Shown here one piece after another: positions 20,379 to 28,752 of a stretch of 64,000 nt of DNA. The DNA lies in contig SVOI01000003.1 of assembly GCA_015066465.1 (NCBI GenBank), positions 46,786-110,785 on the forward strand, given 5' to 3'. How positions within the stretch are numbered: position 1 is the first letter of the stretch; each line of letters starts with the position of its first letter. Below the pieces are notes generated by a model. It was given only the letters and a program-made list of their open reading frames with translations. It was not told where the DNA came from and ran no database searches. Origin of the DNA: Oscillospiraceae bacterium (GTDB taxonomy: Bacteria; Bacillota; Clostridia; Oscillospirales; Acutalibacteraceae). The position numbers and the translations under genes are program-made.

Positions 20379-20873
20379 ATGTTTGTATTATCATTTTCAA
20401 AGAAAAAAATCAGAGCTGTTTCAGTAGTTCTTTTACTTGTTATTTTTTCAGGAGTTTGTACTGCGGTTTCACGTGTTCAGTTAAAAAAGTTGAATGCACA
20501 AACTGTTGAAAATAAGTCGGGAGCAATCAATTTTAAGGCTGAAAATAATCAGGAGCGTCTTAAGTTTATTTCGCAATTCGGTTGGGAAGTTGATTCGGAA
20601 CCTGTTGAGGTGAATGAAGTAATTATTCCGCAGGAATTTGACGATGTTTACAATAATTATAATGAAATTCAACTTATGCAGAATTGTGATTTGCGTGATT
20701 ATTCAGGTGAACGTGTCAAGAGATGGACTTATATAATAAGAAATTATCCGGGGTATTCTGAAAAAGATACTTGTGTGCGTATTAATTTGCTTGTTTTTGA
20801 GGGAATGGTTATCGGTGGAGATGTTTCGTCAACTGAGCTTTCTGGTTTTATGCATACATTCAGAAAAGAGTAG
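20379..20873 (+). CDS. Secreted/membrane-anchored hypothetical protein, DUF4830-like
   Basis: N-terminal hydrophobic segment; FISQFGWEVDSEPVEVNEVIIP... resembles the DUF4830 pattern. Start refined to ATG 20379. Confidence 0.65.
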   Translation: MFVLSFSKKKIRAVSVVLLLVIFSGVCTAVSRVQLKKLNAQTVENKSGAINFKAENNQERLKFISQFGWEVDSEPVEVNEVIIPQEFDDVYNNYNEIQLMQNCDLRDYSGERVKRWTYIIRNYPGYSEKDTCVRINLLVFEGMVIGGDVSSTELSGFMHTFRKE

Positions 20874-20883
20874 TGTAAAAAGT

Positions 20884-21621
20884 ATGGGTAACGAAAGATT
20901 AGACAAAATTATTGCTTCTTCAGGTCTTTCTACAAGAAGCGAAGTGAAAAACCTGATAAAAAAAGGTTTGGTTAAAGTAAATGGCACTGTTGTTACTAAT
21001 AGTGCCATTAAATTTGATTGCGATAAAGATGATATTGTTGTAGATGGAAAACCATTAAAAAAAGGTAAATTCGTTTATATAATGCTCAATAAACCCAAAG
21101 GTGTGGTCAGTGCCACAAATGATAACAGAGATTTGACTGTGGTTGATATTTTACCAGATGAACTAAAACGTAAAAATCTTTTTCCAGCAGGCAGATTGGA
21201 CAAGGATACAGTAGGTTTTTGTCTGATAACTGATGATGGCGATTTTGCTCATAATATTTTAGCACCCAACCATCACGTTACAAAGACTTATATTGCTGAG
21301 CTTGATAAAGAAATTGATTTTGAAAAAGGTAAAAAAGCGTTTTTTGATGGTGTTGTTTTGAATGATGGTACTGTTCTGCTTTCTGCAGATTTAGAAAAAC
21401 AAGAGAATGGTACTATACCGACTTATAAAGTAGTTATTAAAGAGGGTAAGTATCATCAGGTGAAAAAAATGTTTTTATCTCTTGGTGCTACTGTTACAGA
21501 GCTTAAGAGAATTAAAATAGGTAATCTTTCGTTAGATGAAAATTTAAAGGAAGGCGAAGCACGTTTTCTTACTGAAGCCGAATTGTCAAAAATTACCGAA
21601 AAAACACAAAATATAGTGTGA
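20884..21621 (+). CDS. Pseudouridine synthase RsuA/RluB family
   Basis: S4 domain RLDKIIASSGLSTRSEVKNLIKKG; FPAGRLDKDTVGFCLITDDGDFAH. Start refined to ATG 20884. Confidence 0.93.
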   Translation: MGNERLDKIIASSGLSTRSEVKNLIKKGLVKVNGTVVTNSAIKFDCDKDDIVVDGKPLKKGKFVYIMLNKPKGVVSATNDNRDLTVVDILPDELKRKNLFPAGRLDKDTVGFCLITDDGDFAHNILAPNHHVTKTYIAELDKEIDFEKGKKAFFDGVVLNDGTVLLSADLEKQENGTIPTYKVVIKEGKYHQVKKMFLSLGATVTELKRIKIGNLSLDENLKEGEARFLTEAELSKITEKTQNIV

Positions 21622-21848
21622 AATACATTTTGGAATGGTTTGTTTGGTGATTTTTACTATATAAATTTTATTGTGTTTGTATGTGCAATTTTTAACTATT
21701 TGTGTCATTTTTTAACGTAAAATTAACATTTTGCATAAAAAATGAAGAGAAATTCTAAAAAAATACTTGCAATTTTTGTTAAAGTTGTGTATTATGTATA
21801 ATTGTTAAATGGTCATTTTGTTCAAAAACTTATTTGGAGGTTAAAAAA

Positions 21849-22934
21849 ATGTCCAACAGATTATTTCAAAGCGTAATTCATCAGATGAGAGAAGCTGTTG
21901 ATAAAACTATTGGTGTTATCGACGAAACAGGTGCTGTTATCTCTTGTAGCGATTTAAGTAAGATTGGTGAAGTTAGAAGCGTTAATACAAGTGCTATATT
22001 TTCATCAAATGCTCCTGTAGTTTCTGAGAATTGTACATATCAGAGCTTTGGTACTCACGTTCATCCTGAGTGTGCAGCATTTATTGAAGGTAATGATGAG
22101 TTATCAAAAGGCTATCTTGGTATGCTTTGTGTTTCTCTCTCAAGTATAAAACAATACTATGATGAGAAATATGACCGTAGCAACTTTGTTAAAAATATTA
22201 TCCTTGACAATATCTTGCCTGGCGATATCTTTTTAAAAGCAAGAGAGCTTCATTTTAATAACGAAGCATCAAGAGTTGTTATTCTTATTAGACTTCTTGA
22301 TAAAAATGACGTTTTTGTTTATGATGTTATTCAGAATCTCTTTCCTGATAAAACAAAAGATTTTGTTATTAATATCAGTGAGAGTGATATTGCACTTGTT
22401 AAAGAAGTTAAGAGTGATATTGAAAGCAAAGATTTAGAGAAACTTGCTCGTTCAATTTCTGATGCTCTTACTTCAGAATTTTATACACATTCACTTATCA
22501 GCATTGGTACAACTGTGACTGGCGTAAAGGAACTTGCACGTTCATTTAAAGAAGCTCAGGTTGCACTTGAAGTTGGTAAAGTGTTTGACACTGAAAGAAA
22601 TATTGTAAGTTATGAACATCTTGGTATTGCAAGACTTATATACCAGCTTCCTACAACTCTTTGCGAAATGTTCTTAAAAGAGATTTTCAAAGTTGGTTCT
22701 ATTGAGACTCTTGACCAGGAAACATTATTTACAATCCAAAGATTCTTTGAAAATAATCTTAATGTTTCAGAAACTTCAAGAAAACTTTTCGTTCATCGTA
22801 ATACTCTTGTTTACAGACTTGAAAAAATTAAAAAACTTACAGGTCTTGATTTACGTGAGTTTGATGATGCTATCGTATTTAAAGTTGCTCTTATGGTTAA
22901 GAAATATCTTGATGCAAATCCAGTCAAATATTAA
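21849..22934 (+). CDS. PucR/CdaR-family transcriptional regulator
   Basis: N-terminal sensory region; C-terminal RFFENNLNVSETSRKLFVHRNTLVYRLEKIKKLTGLDLREF. GGAGG RBS. Confidence 0.9.
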   Translation: MSNRLFQSVIHQMREAVDKTIGVIDETGAVISCSDLSKIGEVRSVNTSAIFSSNAPVVSENCTYQSFGTHVHPECAAFIEGNDELSKGYLGMLCVSLSSIKQYYDEKYDRSNFVKNIILDNILPGDIFLKARELHFNNEASRVVILIRLLDKNDVFVYDVIQNLFPDKTKDFVINISESDIALVKEVKSDIESKDLEKLARSISDALTSEFYTHSLISIGTTVTGVKELARSFKEAQVALEVGKVFDTERNIVSYEHLGIARLIYQLPTTLCEMFLKEIFKVGSIETLDQETLFTIQRFFENNLNVSETSRKLFVHRNTLVYRLEKIKKLTGLDLREFDDAIVFKVALMVKKYLDANPVKY

Positions 22935-22992
22935 TAATTTGCACAATGAGATTTGTTCTTAATAAGAATTAATTGTTAATAAAAAATAAAAT

Positions 22993-23040
22993 TAGCACAT
23001 TTTATTACAAAGGGGTTACATTTTGTAATAAAGTGTGCTA
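22993..23040. repeat. 19-bp inverted repeat overlapping a predicted promoter upstream of ftsE
   Basis: tagcacattttattacaaa / tttgtaataaagtgtgcta with one G-T wobble; TATAAT begins within the 3' arm end. Confidence 0.75.
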
Positions 23041-23119
23041 TAATTACTTTATGTTGTGTTTTTACAACGTCAAATTATAGATGTGGATATTTGTTAATAA
23101 AGAAATTGGGTGTTGAAGT

Positions 23120-24013
23120 TTGATAGAATTCAGAAATGTTTCCAAAGTGTACGAGGATACGAACACAAAAGCGCTCTCTGACCTTAATATCAGAATTGAA
23201 GATGGTGAGTTTGTTTTTGTTGTTGGTGCTTCAGGTGCCGGTAAAAGTACATTTTTAAAATTAATGATGCGCGAAGAGGTTCCTACTTCTGGTCGTGTTA
23301 ATATTAATGGTTATGACCTTAACAGCTTAAGAAAAAAAGATATTCCGTATTTCAGAAGAACTCTTGGTATAGTTTTCCAGGATTTCCGTCTTATTCCATC
23401 AATGAATGTTTATGATAATATTGCTTATGCAATGCGTGTTATCGGTTCGAGAGAAGCAGAAATCAGAAAAAGGGTTCCATATCTTTTAGGCCTTGTTGGG
23501 CTTAACTCAAAAGCACGTTCATTCCCTAATCAGCTTTCTGGTGGTGAACAGCAACGTGTTGCGCTTGCTCGTGCTCTTGCTAACAATGCAAGTATGATTA
23601 TTGCTGACGAACCTACAGGTAATATCGACCCGAGAATGTCTTATGATATTGTTAACCTTCTTAATCATATCAATTCTGACGGTACAACTGTAATTATGGT
23701 TACTCACGATTATCATCTTGTTAAAACCTTTAATCACAGAGTTATTACTATTCAGAATGGTAAAGTTCTTTCAGATTATCCTGATGCTTCACATATTGAT
23801 GTTGAACCATATCGTTTTGATAATCCTGAAGATGAAGTTGGTACTTATTATTCTGATGATACAACAGTTGATTTTGATTATCTTATGAAGACTTATGGCG
23901 TAGAAACAATTGAAGCAAAGGATGAAAATCCTTTTGTTGATATTCCTACTGAGCCTAAGAATTTCCGTCCTACCGAGACTTATTCAATTTTTAATGAGGA
24001 GGATGAGCAATGA
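23120..24013 (+). CDS. ftsE: Cell division ATP-binding protein FtsE
   Basis: GASGAGKSTFLKLMMREE, LSGGEQQRVALARAL, ADEPTGNID; followed by ftsX. Confidence 0.96.
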   Translation: MIEFRNVSKVYEDTNTKALSDLNIRIEDGEFVFVVGASGAGKSTFLKLMMREEVPTSGRVNINGYDLNSLRKKDIPYFRRTLGIVFQDFRLIPSMNVYDNIAYAMRVIGSREAEIRKRVPYLLGLVGLNSKARSFPNQLSGGEQQRVALARALANNASMIIADEPTGNIDPRMSYDIVNLLNHINSDGTTVIMVTHDYHLVKTFNHRVITIQNGKVLSDYPDASHIDVEPYRFDNPEDEVGTYYSDDTTVDFDYLMKTYGVETIEAKDENPFVDIPTEPKNFRPTETYSIFNEEDEQ

Positions 24014-24924
24014 GAGGTTTCAGATTAGGTTATTTAACACGAGAAGGCTTCAAAAACATCTGGGTTAATCGTTTTCTTTCAGTTGCAACGATTTTAGTTT
24101 TGGTTGCTTGTCTTATTATAGTTGGTACAGGTTCACTTATTTTTCTTAACATAAATTCTCTTCTTGATTTAATTGAAGGTCAGAATGTTGTTATGGTTTA
24201 CGTAGAAGATGAAGCTACTGATTACGAAACAGAATCGTTAGGTCTTCAACTACAAAATATGAATAATATTAAAAACGTTGAATTTGTGCCACGTGAAGAT
24301 GCATTTGAAAGTCAAAAAGAACAATTCGGTGACAAGGCTGCGCTTTTAGAGGGGCTTTCTCCTGAAATTCTTCCTGATGCATATAAGGTTGTTGTTGATG
24401 ACCTTTCGATGTTTGACAGTACTGTAAAAGAAATCAGAAAATTAGAATGCGTTTTGCAGGTTCGTGAAAACAGTGACCTTGCAAGTAAGGTTGAAACAAT
24501 AAGAAATGCTGTTTCTTATATAAGCTTAGGTATTATCGCTATTCTTTTCTTTGTTTCAATGTTTATTGTTTCAAATACAATAAGAATTACAATTTACAAC
24601 AGAAGACTCGAAATAAGCATTATGAAAGCGGTTGGTGCAACTAATTCCTTTATTCGTTGGCCGTTCCTTGTTGAAGGTATGCTTTTAGGTGTTATTTCAG
24701 CAATTGTTTCATTAGTGCTTGAGTACATTGTATATTCAGTTGCACTTATTTGGTTTGCAGACCTTATGTCTACACTTGGTGGAACTCCAGTTGAATTCCT
24801 TGATTATATCTGGTTCTTCCTTGCGGTATTTGGATTTATCGGTGTTGTAATTGGTACAACAGGTAGCCTTATATCTCTTAATAAATATTTAAAGGAGCAT
24901 AATAATGTTGTCGAAAATGACTAA
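24010..24924 (+). CDS. ftsX: Cell division permease FtsX
   Basis: Four-TM FtsX architecture; VSNTIRITIYNRRLEISIMKAVGATNSFIRWPFLVEG. Confidence 0.96.
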   Translation: MRGFRLGYLTREGFKNIWVNRFLSVATILVLVACLIIVGTGSLIFLNINSLLDLIEGQNVVMVYVEDEATDYETESLGLQLQNMNNIKNVEFVPREDAFESQKEQFGDKAALLEGLSPEILPDAYKVVVDDLSMFDSTVKEIRKLECVLQVRENSDLASKVETIRNAVSYISLGIIAILFFVSMFIVSNTIRITIYNRRLEISIMKAVGATNSFIRWPFLVEGMLLGVISAIVSLVLEYIVYSVALIWFADLMSTLGGTPVEFLDYIWFFLAVFGFIGVVIGTTGSLISLNKYLKEHNNVVEND

Positions 24925-26242
24925 ATTTAAGAGCAGTAGAATTATTTCTTTAATAGTTGCACTTGTTCTTGCTTTCTCGTCAATTTCATTGTCTGTTTAT
25001 GCGGTTACTGACTCTGAAAAAGCGGAGTATAATAAAAAAATAGAAGAAATCCGTGAACAAATTGCGGAAAATAAAAAGAAAATTCAGGCACTTCGTGATG
25101 AAGCTGCAACCTACGATGATGAGATTGGTGGTTATCAGGATAAAATAGATGCACTTCAATCTCAGATTGACCTTTACAATCAGGAAATTGCATTAATTGA
25201 TGCTGATATCAAGGTTGTTGAAGATGAAATCACAGGTATTGAAAATGAAATTAAAGCACTTAACAAGCAAGTGAAAAAGCTTGATAAGCAAGTTATTAAG
25301 ATTCAGCAGGATATTGCTGATACTTATACAATTTTGGGTGAAAGAATCAGAGCATCTTATATGTCTGGTTCGGCTTCTTCATTAGAATATCTCTTAACTT
25401 CTGATGATTTCCAATATCAGTCATATCTTGAAAGAATTGAGCTTCTTGAAAGAATATCAGAGCACGATAATGAAGTTATTGAAGATTTGGAAGGGGATAT
25501 TGTAAAGCTTCAGGCTAAAGTCGAAGAAATTGAAGCAACAAAACTCCAGAAAAATGCAAAAATTGAAGATTTAGATATAAAAGTTATTGACCTTGAGGCA
25601 AAGAAAAAAGAGCAATTAGATGCTCGTCAGGTTATTCAGGATGCTGAAGATGAAATTCAGGCAGACCTCGATAAAGTTATGAGTGTTGTAAATAAGCTCA
25701 ACGCTTCAAGTAAAGAATATGAAGCTGCTATCGAACGTGGTGAAGCTACAATTCTTGATTATGAGCATAAGCTTTCTGGTGAAAATAGTAGTTTTGGTAG
25801 TGGTACTACTGGTAATATGATATGGCCGCTTCCGTATAACAACACTTATGTTTCTTCTTCATTTAAAATGAGAACACTTAACGGTGTTACAAGACAGCAT
25901 AATGGTATTGATATCTGTCGTGGTAGTAGCTCTTATGGTGCAACTATTGTTGCTGTTAAAGCTGGTAAGGTTACAACTGCATACCATAGTGGTTATAATG
26001 GTGGTTATGGTCTTTATGTTGTTGTTGACCACGGTGATGGCGTTAAAACGTATTATGCACATATGTCGAGTGTTAGTGTTAGTGTAGGTGACTATGTAAC
26101 TCAGGGTACAAAGCTCGGTGAAGTTGGTAATACTGGTTACTCTTTCGGTGCACACTTGCACTTCGGTCTTATGATTAATGGTAGCTGGGTTAACCCGATG
26201 AATTATCTATCAAAGCCTGCAGGGCTTCAGATAAGAGGCTGA
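24905..26242 (+). CDS. Coiled-coil M23 (LytM) murein hydrolase, likely FtsEX-activated
   Basis: Signal peptide, long coiled coil, C-terminal RQHNGIDICRGSSSYGATIVAVKAGKV...AHLHFGLMINGSWVNPMNYL. Confidence 0.93.
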   Translation: MLSKMTKFKSSRIISLIVALVLAFSSISLSVYAVTDSEKAEYNKKIEEIREQIAENKKKIQALRDEAATYDDEIGGYQDKIDALQSQIDLYNQEIALIDADIKVVEDEITGIENEIKALNKQVKKLDKQVIKIQQDIADTYTILGERIRASYMSGSASSLEYLLTSDDFQYQSYLERIELLERISEHDNEVIEDLEGDIVKLQAKVEEIEATKLQKNAKIEDLDIKVIDLEAKKKEQLDARQVIQDAEDEIQADLDKVMSVVNKLNASSKEYEAAIERGEATILDYEHKLSGENSSFGSGTTGNMIWPLPYNNTYVSSSFKMRTLNGVTRQHNGIDICRGSSSYGATIVAVKAGKVTTAYHSGYNGGYGLYVVVDHGDGVKTYYAHMSSVSVSVGDYVTQGTKLGEVGNTGYSFGAHLHFGLMINGSWVNPMNYLSKPAGLQIRG

Positions 26243-26263
26243 TTAATTTTAAATACTAAAACA

Positions 26264-26301
26264 CGTCCCTTTTTCATATATTTTGAAAAAGGGGCGTTTT
26301 T
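26264..26301 (+). terminator. Rho-independent terminator
   Basis: cgtccctttttca/tgaaaaaggggcg stem, then TTTTT. Confidence 0.85.
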
Positions 26302-27000
26302 ATGATTATTTTAAAGTTAAATGAAGATGTAACTGAAAAAAGGAAAAAACTAAAACGAAAAAGGAAAGTAAACGAGGATTTGTTCAATTATACAAGAATG
26401 GGTCTGATTATTAATAATAAACCGCATTTTGTTATTTCAGTTGAAGAAAAAAATCTTGTTGATGAAGATTTTAAAAGAATATTAAGTCGATATAAAGGTG
26501 AAATTATTGCAAGTGAAAAGTTATCGGAAAATGAGTTTATAAACGAATTACTATTTGATGAAAAGCCTTTTATGAAAAAAGCAATATTTCAGAATTTTAT
26601 TAAACTTTTTAATAACGAAAAATCAAAACAGCTTAATGTTTTTGTTTGTGATTTTTCTTTTGATTTAAAAGATGAATTACCATTACTTTTACCAAAAATT
26701 AAAACGCTGACAGTAAAGGTTTCTGATGATTTTTGCGTGAGAGATTGGCAAAGAAAATGCTTTTTCGAATATGGTGTTAAGCCGAATATTGTAACTGATT
26801 CAAATACCGATTTTATAAAATATGATGTTGTAGCAAATTTCGATTCAATTAATAATAAAATGCTCAGAATTGAATTTCAAAATGAAAAAAAAGAGATTTA
26901 TCCCGAAAGAAAATTCCTTGAACTTACAAAAGAGTTAAAACTTTTAAGTGAGTTTGGGCTCAGTGAAAGTACAATTTGTGCTGCATTTAAAAAATATTAG
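26302..27000 (+). CDS. Hypothetical protein
   Basis: Uninterrupted 232-codon ORF between ftsEX and pur regions; no recognised family. Confidence 0.65.
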   Translation: MIILKLNEDVTEKRKKLKRKRKVNEDLFNYTRMGLIINNKPHFVISVEEKNLVDEDFKRILSRYKGEIIASEKLSENEFINELLFDEKPFMKKAIFQNFIKLFNNEKSKQLNVFVCDFSFDLKDELPLLLPKIKTLTVKVSDDFCVRDWQRKCFFEYGVKPNIVTDSNTDFIKYDVVANFDSINNKMLRIEFQNEKKEIYPERKFLELTKELKLLSEFGLSESTICAAFKKY

Positions 27001-27065
27001 TTTGTTGACTGAATTAACGTGTTGTGTTAAAATAAAAAGAAAAACCAAGGAAAAGTGTAAATTTT

Positions 27066-27629
27066 ATGTTGTTTAAAAAGAAAAAACAAGAGCAGAACGG
27101 CTATTCATTTAAGCCAAGAGATTACGATCGTGAAGAGAGAATTGCATTACAAAAAATTGTTTCTGGTACACCAGTAACACGAAAACTTATACCTCAGGAA
27201 AAATTAGTAAAATTAACTTATAGTTATGTCGTAAGAAATATCAGAATAGGCAGAACTGCAGCGCAGAATGTTAATACAACAAAGTATCCACAGGTCTTTT
27301 TTAAATCTCTCAAAGATTTGATTGTTACAACTGAAAATCTTGTAAGAATTGAGCCGTACTGGCGCTTTGATGGCAGAGGACCATCTGAACAATTAGAAGA
27401 TTTGAACAATCGTAAAGATGCAATAATCAAGGGCTTTTTAAACGAGAGCTTTAGTTCTCTTGTCGCAGAAATGGAAAAAAAGAGTTCTCCATCACAAAAA
27501 CAAAAAATGTTTGATGACTATCAACAAGCGTTAATTAATAATAAAGAAATTTTAGGTGAAGATAATTTTGAGTTTTTTAAAAAAATGTGCTATGAAAAAT
27601 TGAATGTTGTTAATGAAAAGAGTGAATAA
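27066..27629 (+). CDS. Hypothetical protein
   Basis: 187-codon ORF ending just before a terminator; no recognised family. Confidence 0.75.
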   Translation: MLFKKKKQEQNGYSFKPRDYDREERIALQKIVSGTPVTRKLIPQEKLVKLTYSYVVRNIRIGRTAAQNVNTTKYPQVFFKSLKDLIVTTENLVRIEPYWRFDGRGPSEQLEDLNNRKDAIIKGFLNESFSSLVAEMEKKSSPSQKQKMFDDYQQALINNKEILGEDNFEFFKKMCYEKLNVVNEKSE

Positions 27630-27645
27630 TTTTCACTCTTTTTTG
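27616..27645 (+). terminator. Rho-independent terminator
   Basis: aaaagagtgaa-taatt-ttcactctttt followed by T-rich sequence. Confidence 0.85.
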
Positions 27646-27739
27646 TTTTCTTTTTGGAATTTAAAAAATATTTGGCAAGGTGTACAAATTTAGGTGCAGA
27701 AAGTTCTATTTTTCGTCATCAGTTTTATTGCTTGTTCTA

Positions 27740-27768
27740 TTGACTTTGAGAAGTTAAAATGTTAAAAT
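27740..27768 (+). promoter_or_regulatory. Predicted sigma-A promoter for the purE leader/ncRNA
   Basis: TTGACT-17 nt-TAAAAT, followed by ~430 nt of non-coding DNA before purE. Confidence 0.7.
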
Positions 27769-27775
27769 TTAAACA

Positions 27776-28199
27776 TAGTTTTTATTTAAAAAATTGTCTG
27801 ATTGTTACTGACGGAAAGGGGTATTTTTATAAAATCCCAAGTGGAGCACCACACGGAACTTTCAGGCTTAGGGTAGCAAGAATTGTCTGAACTTGCCTAA
27901 AAGCAAGTATTTTTAAGTCTTTTCGGCATTTCGGTCTCGCAAGGCGTCAGCCTTCCTTCAACCTCAATACCAAAAATCCAATAAAAATCTTTTGCTTTTA
28001 GGTCAAAGATTTTTTATAGAGCGGATTTTTGGTCGTTCAAGGCGAAAACGGAGTTAATCCTTGACGGATTAACGAGTATTTCAACATAGAAGGAACGAAA
28101 ATCAGCCTATAAAAAACACAGTTCAGATAACTCTTGCTACCCTATATCGCCGACCGTCTGGGCACACTTGTTTTTTGAACGAGTGCGCCCTTTTATTAT
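27776..28199 (+). ncRNA. Large structured non-coding RNA or leader upstream of purE (family not identified)
   Basis: No convincing ORF. 23-position closing helix 27871-27893/28120-28142, nested hairpin 27969-28033, hairpin 28053-28073, and a terminator-like hairpin 28160-28190 with a T-rich tail. Confidence 0.65.
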
Positions 28200-28204
28200 T
28201 TTTT
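28160..28204 (+). terminator. Terminator-like hairpin at the 3' end of the purE leader
   Basis: gggcacacttgt / acgagtgcgccc imperfect stem followed by TTTTATTATTTTTT. Confidence 0.75.
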
Positions 28205-28232
28205 AAATTATTCTTGAAAGGATGTTAATATA

Positions 28233-28727
28233 ATGAAAAAAGTTGCTATTATTATGGGTAGTGACAGTGACCTTCCAATTGCAGAAAAAGCAATAAACAC
28301 TTTGAAGGAATTTAATGCTCCGTTTGAAGTTCACGTTTTCTCTGCACACAGAACTCCTGTTGAAGCAAAAGAGTTCAGTGAAAACGCAAAAAGAAATGGC
28401 TTTGGTGCGATTATTGCTATTGCGGGTATGGCTGCTCACTTAGCTGGTGCAATTGCCGCTAACACAACACTTCCTGTAATTGGTATTCCTATTAAATCTG
28501 CAAATTTAGGTGGTATGGAAGCTTTGCTTTCAACTGTTCAGATGCCTTCAGGTATTCCTGTAGCAACTGTTGCTATTGATGGTGGTGTTAACGCTGCTTT
28601 ATTAGCACTTGAAATCTTAGCAGTTGCTGATGATGATTTAGCAGAAAAGCTTGTTGCTAAAAGAAAAAATGATACAGCAGTTGTGTTAGAAAAGAATAAA
28701 GCAATCGAAGAAAAATTCAACGTATAA
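28233..28727 (+). CDS. purE: 5-(carboxyamino)imidazole ribonucleotide mutase, PurE
   Basis: IIMGSDSDLPIAEKA, SAHRTPVEA, AIAGMAAHLAGAIAANTTLPVIGIPI. Confidence 0.97.
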   Translation: MKKVAIIMGSDSDLPIAEKAINTLKEFNAPFEVHVFSAHRTPVEAKEFSENAKRNGFGAIIAIAGMAAHLAGAIAANTTLPVIGIPIKSANLGGMEALLSTVQMPSGIPVATVAIDGGVNAALLALEILAVADDDLAEKLVAKRKNDTAVVLEKNKAIEEKFNV

Positions 28728-28752
28728 TTTATATACAATTCGGAGGTAAAAT

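Noticed and set aside
27776-28199. Direct labelling of the purE leader as 6S RNA, a purine riboswitch or PRPP riboswitch
   Set aside because: I could not find the consensus elements by eye. The structure supports an RNA, but class assignment needs a covariance-model search.
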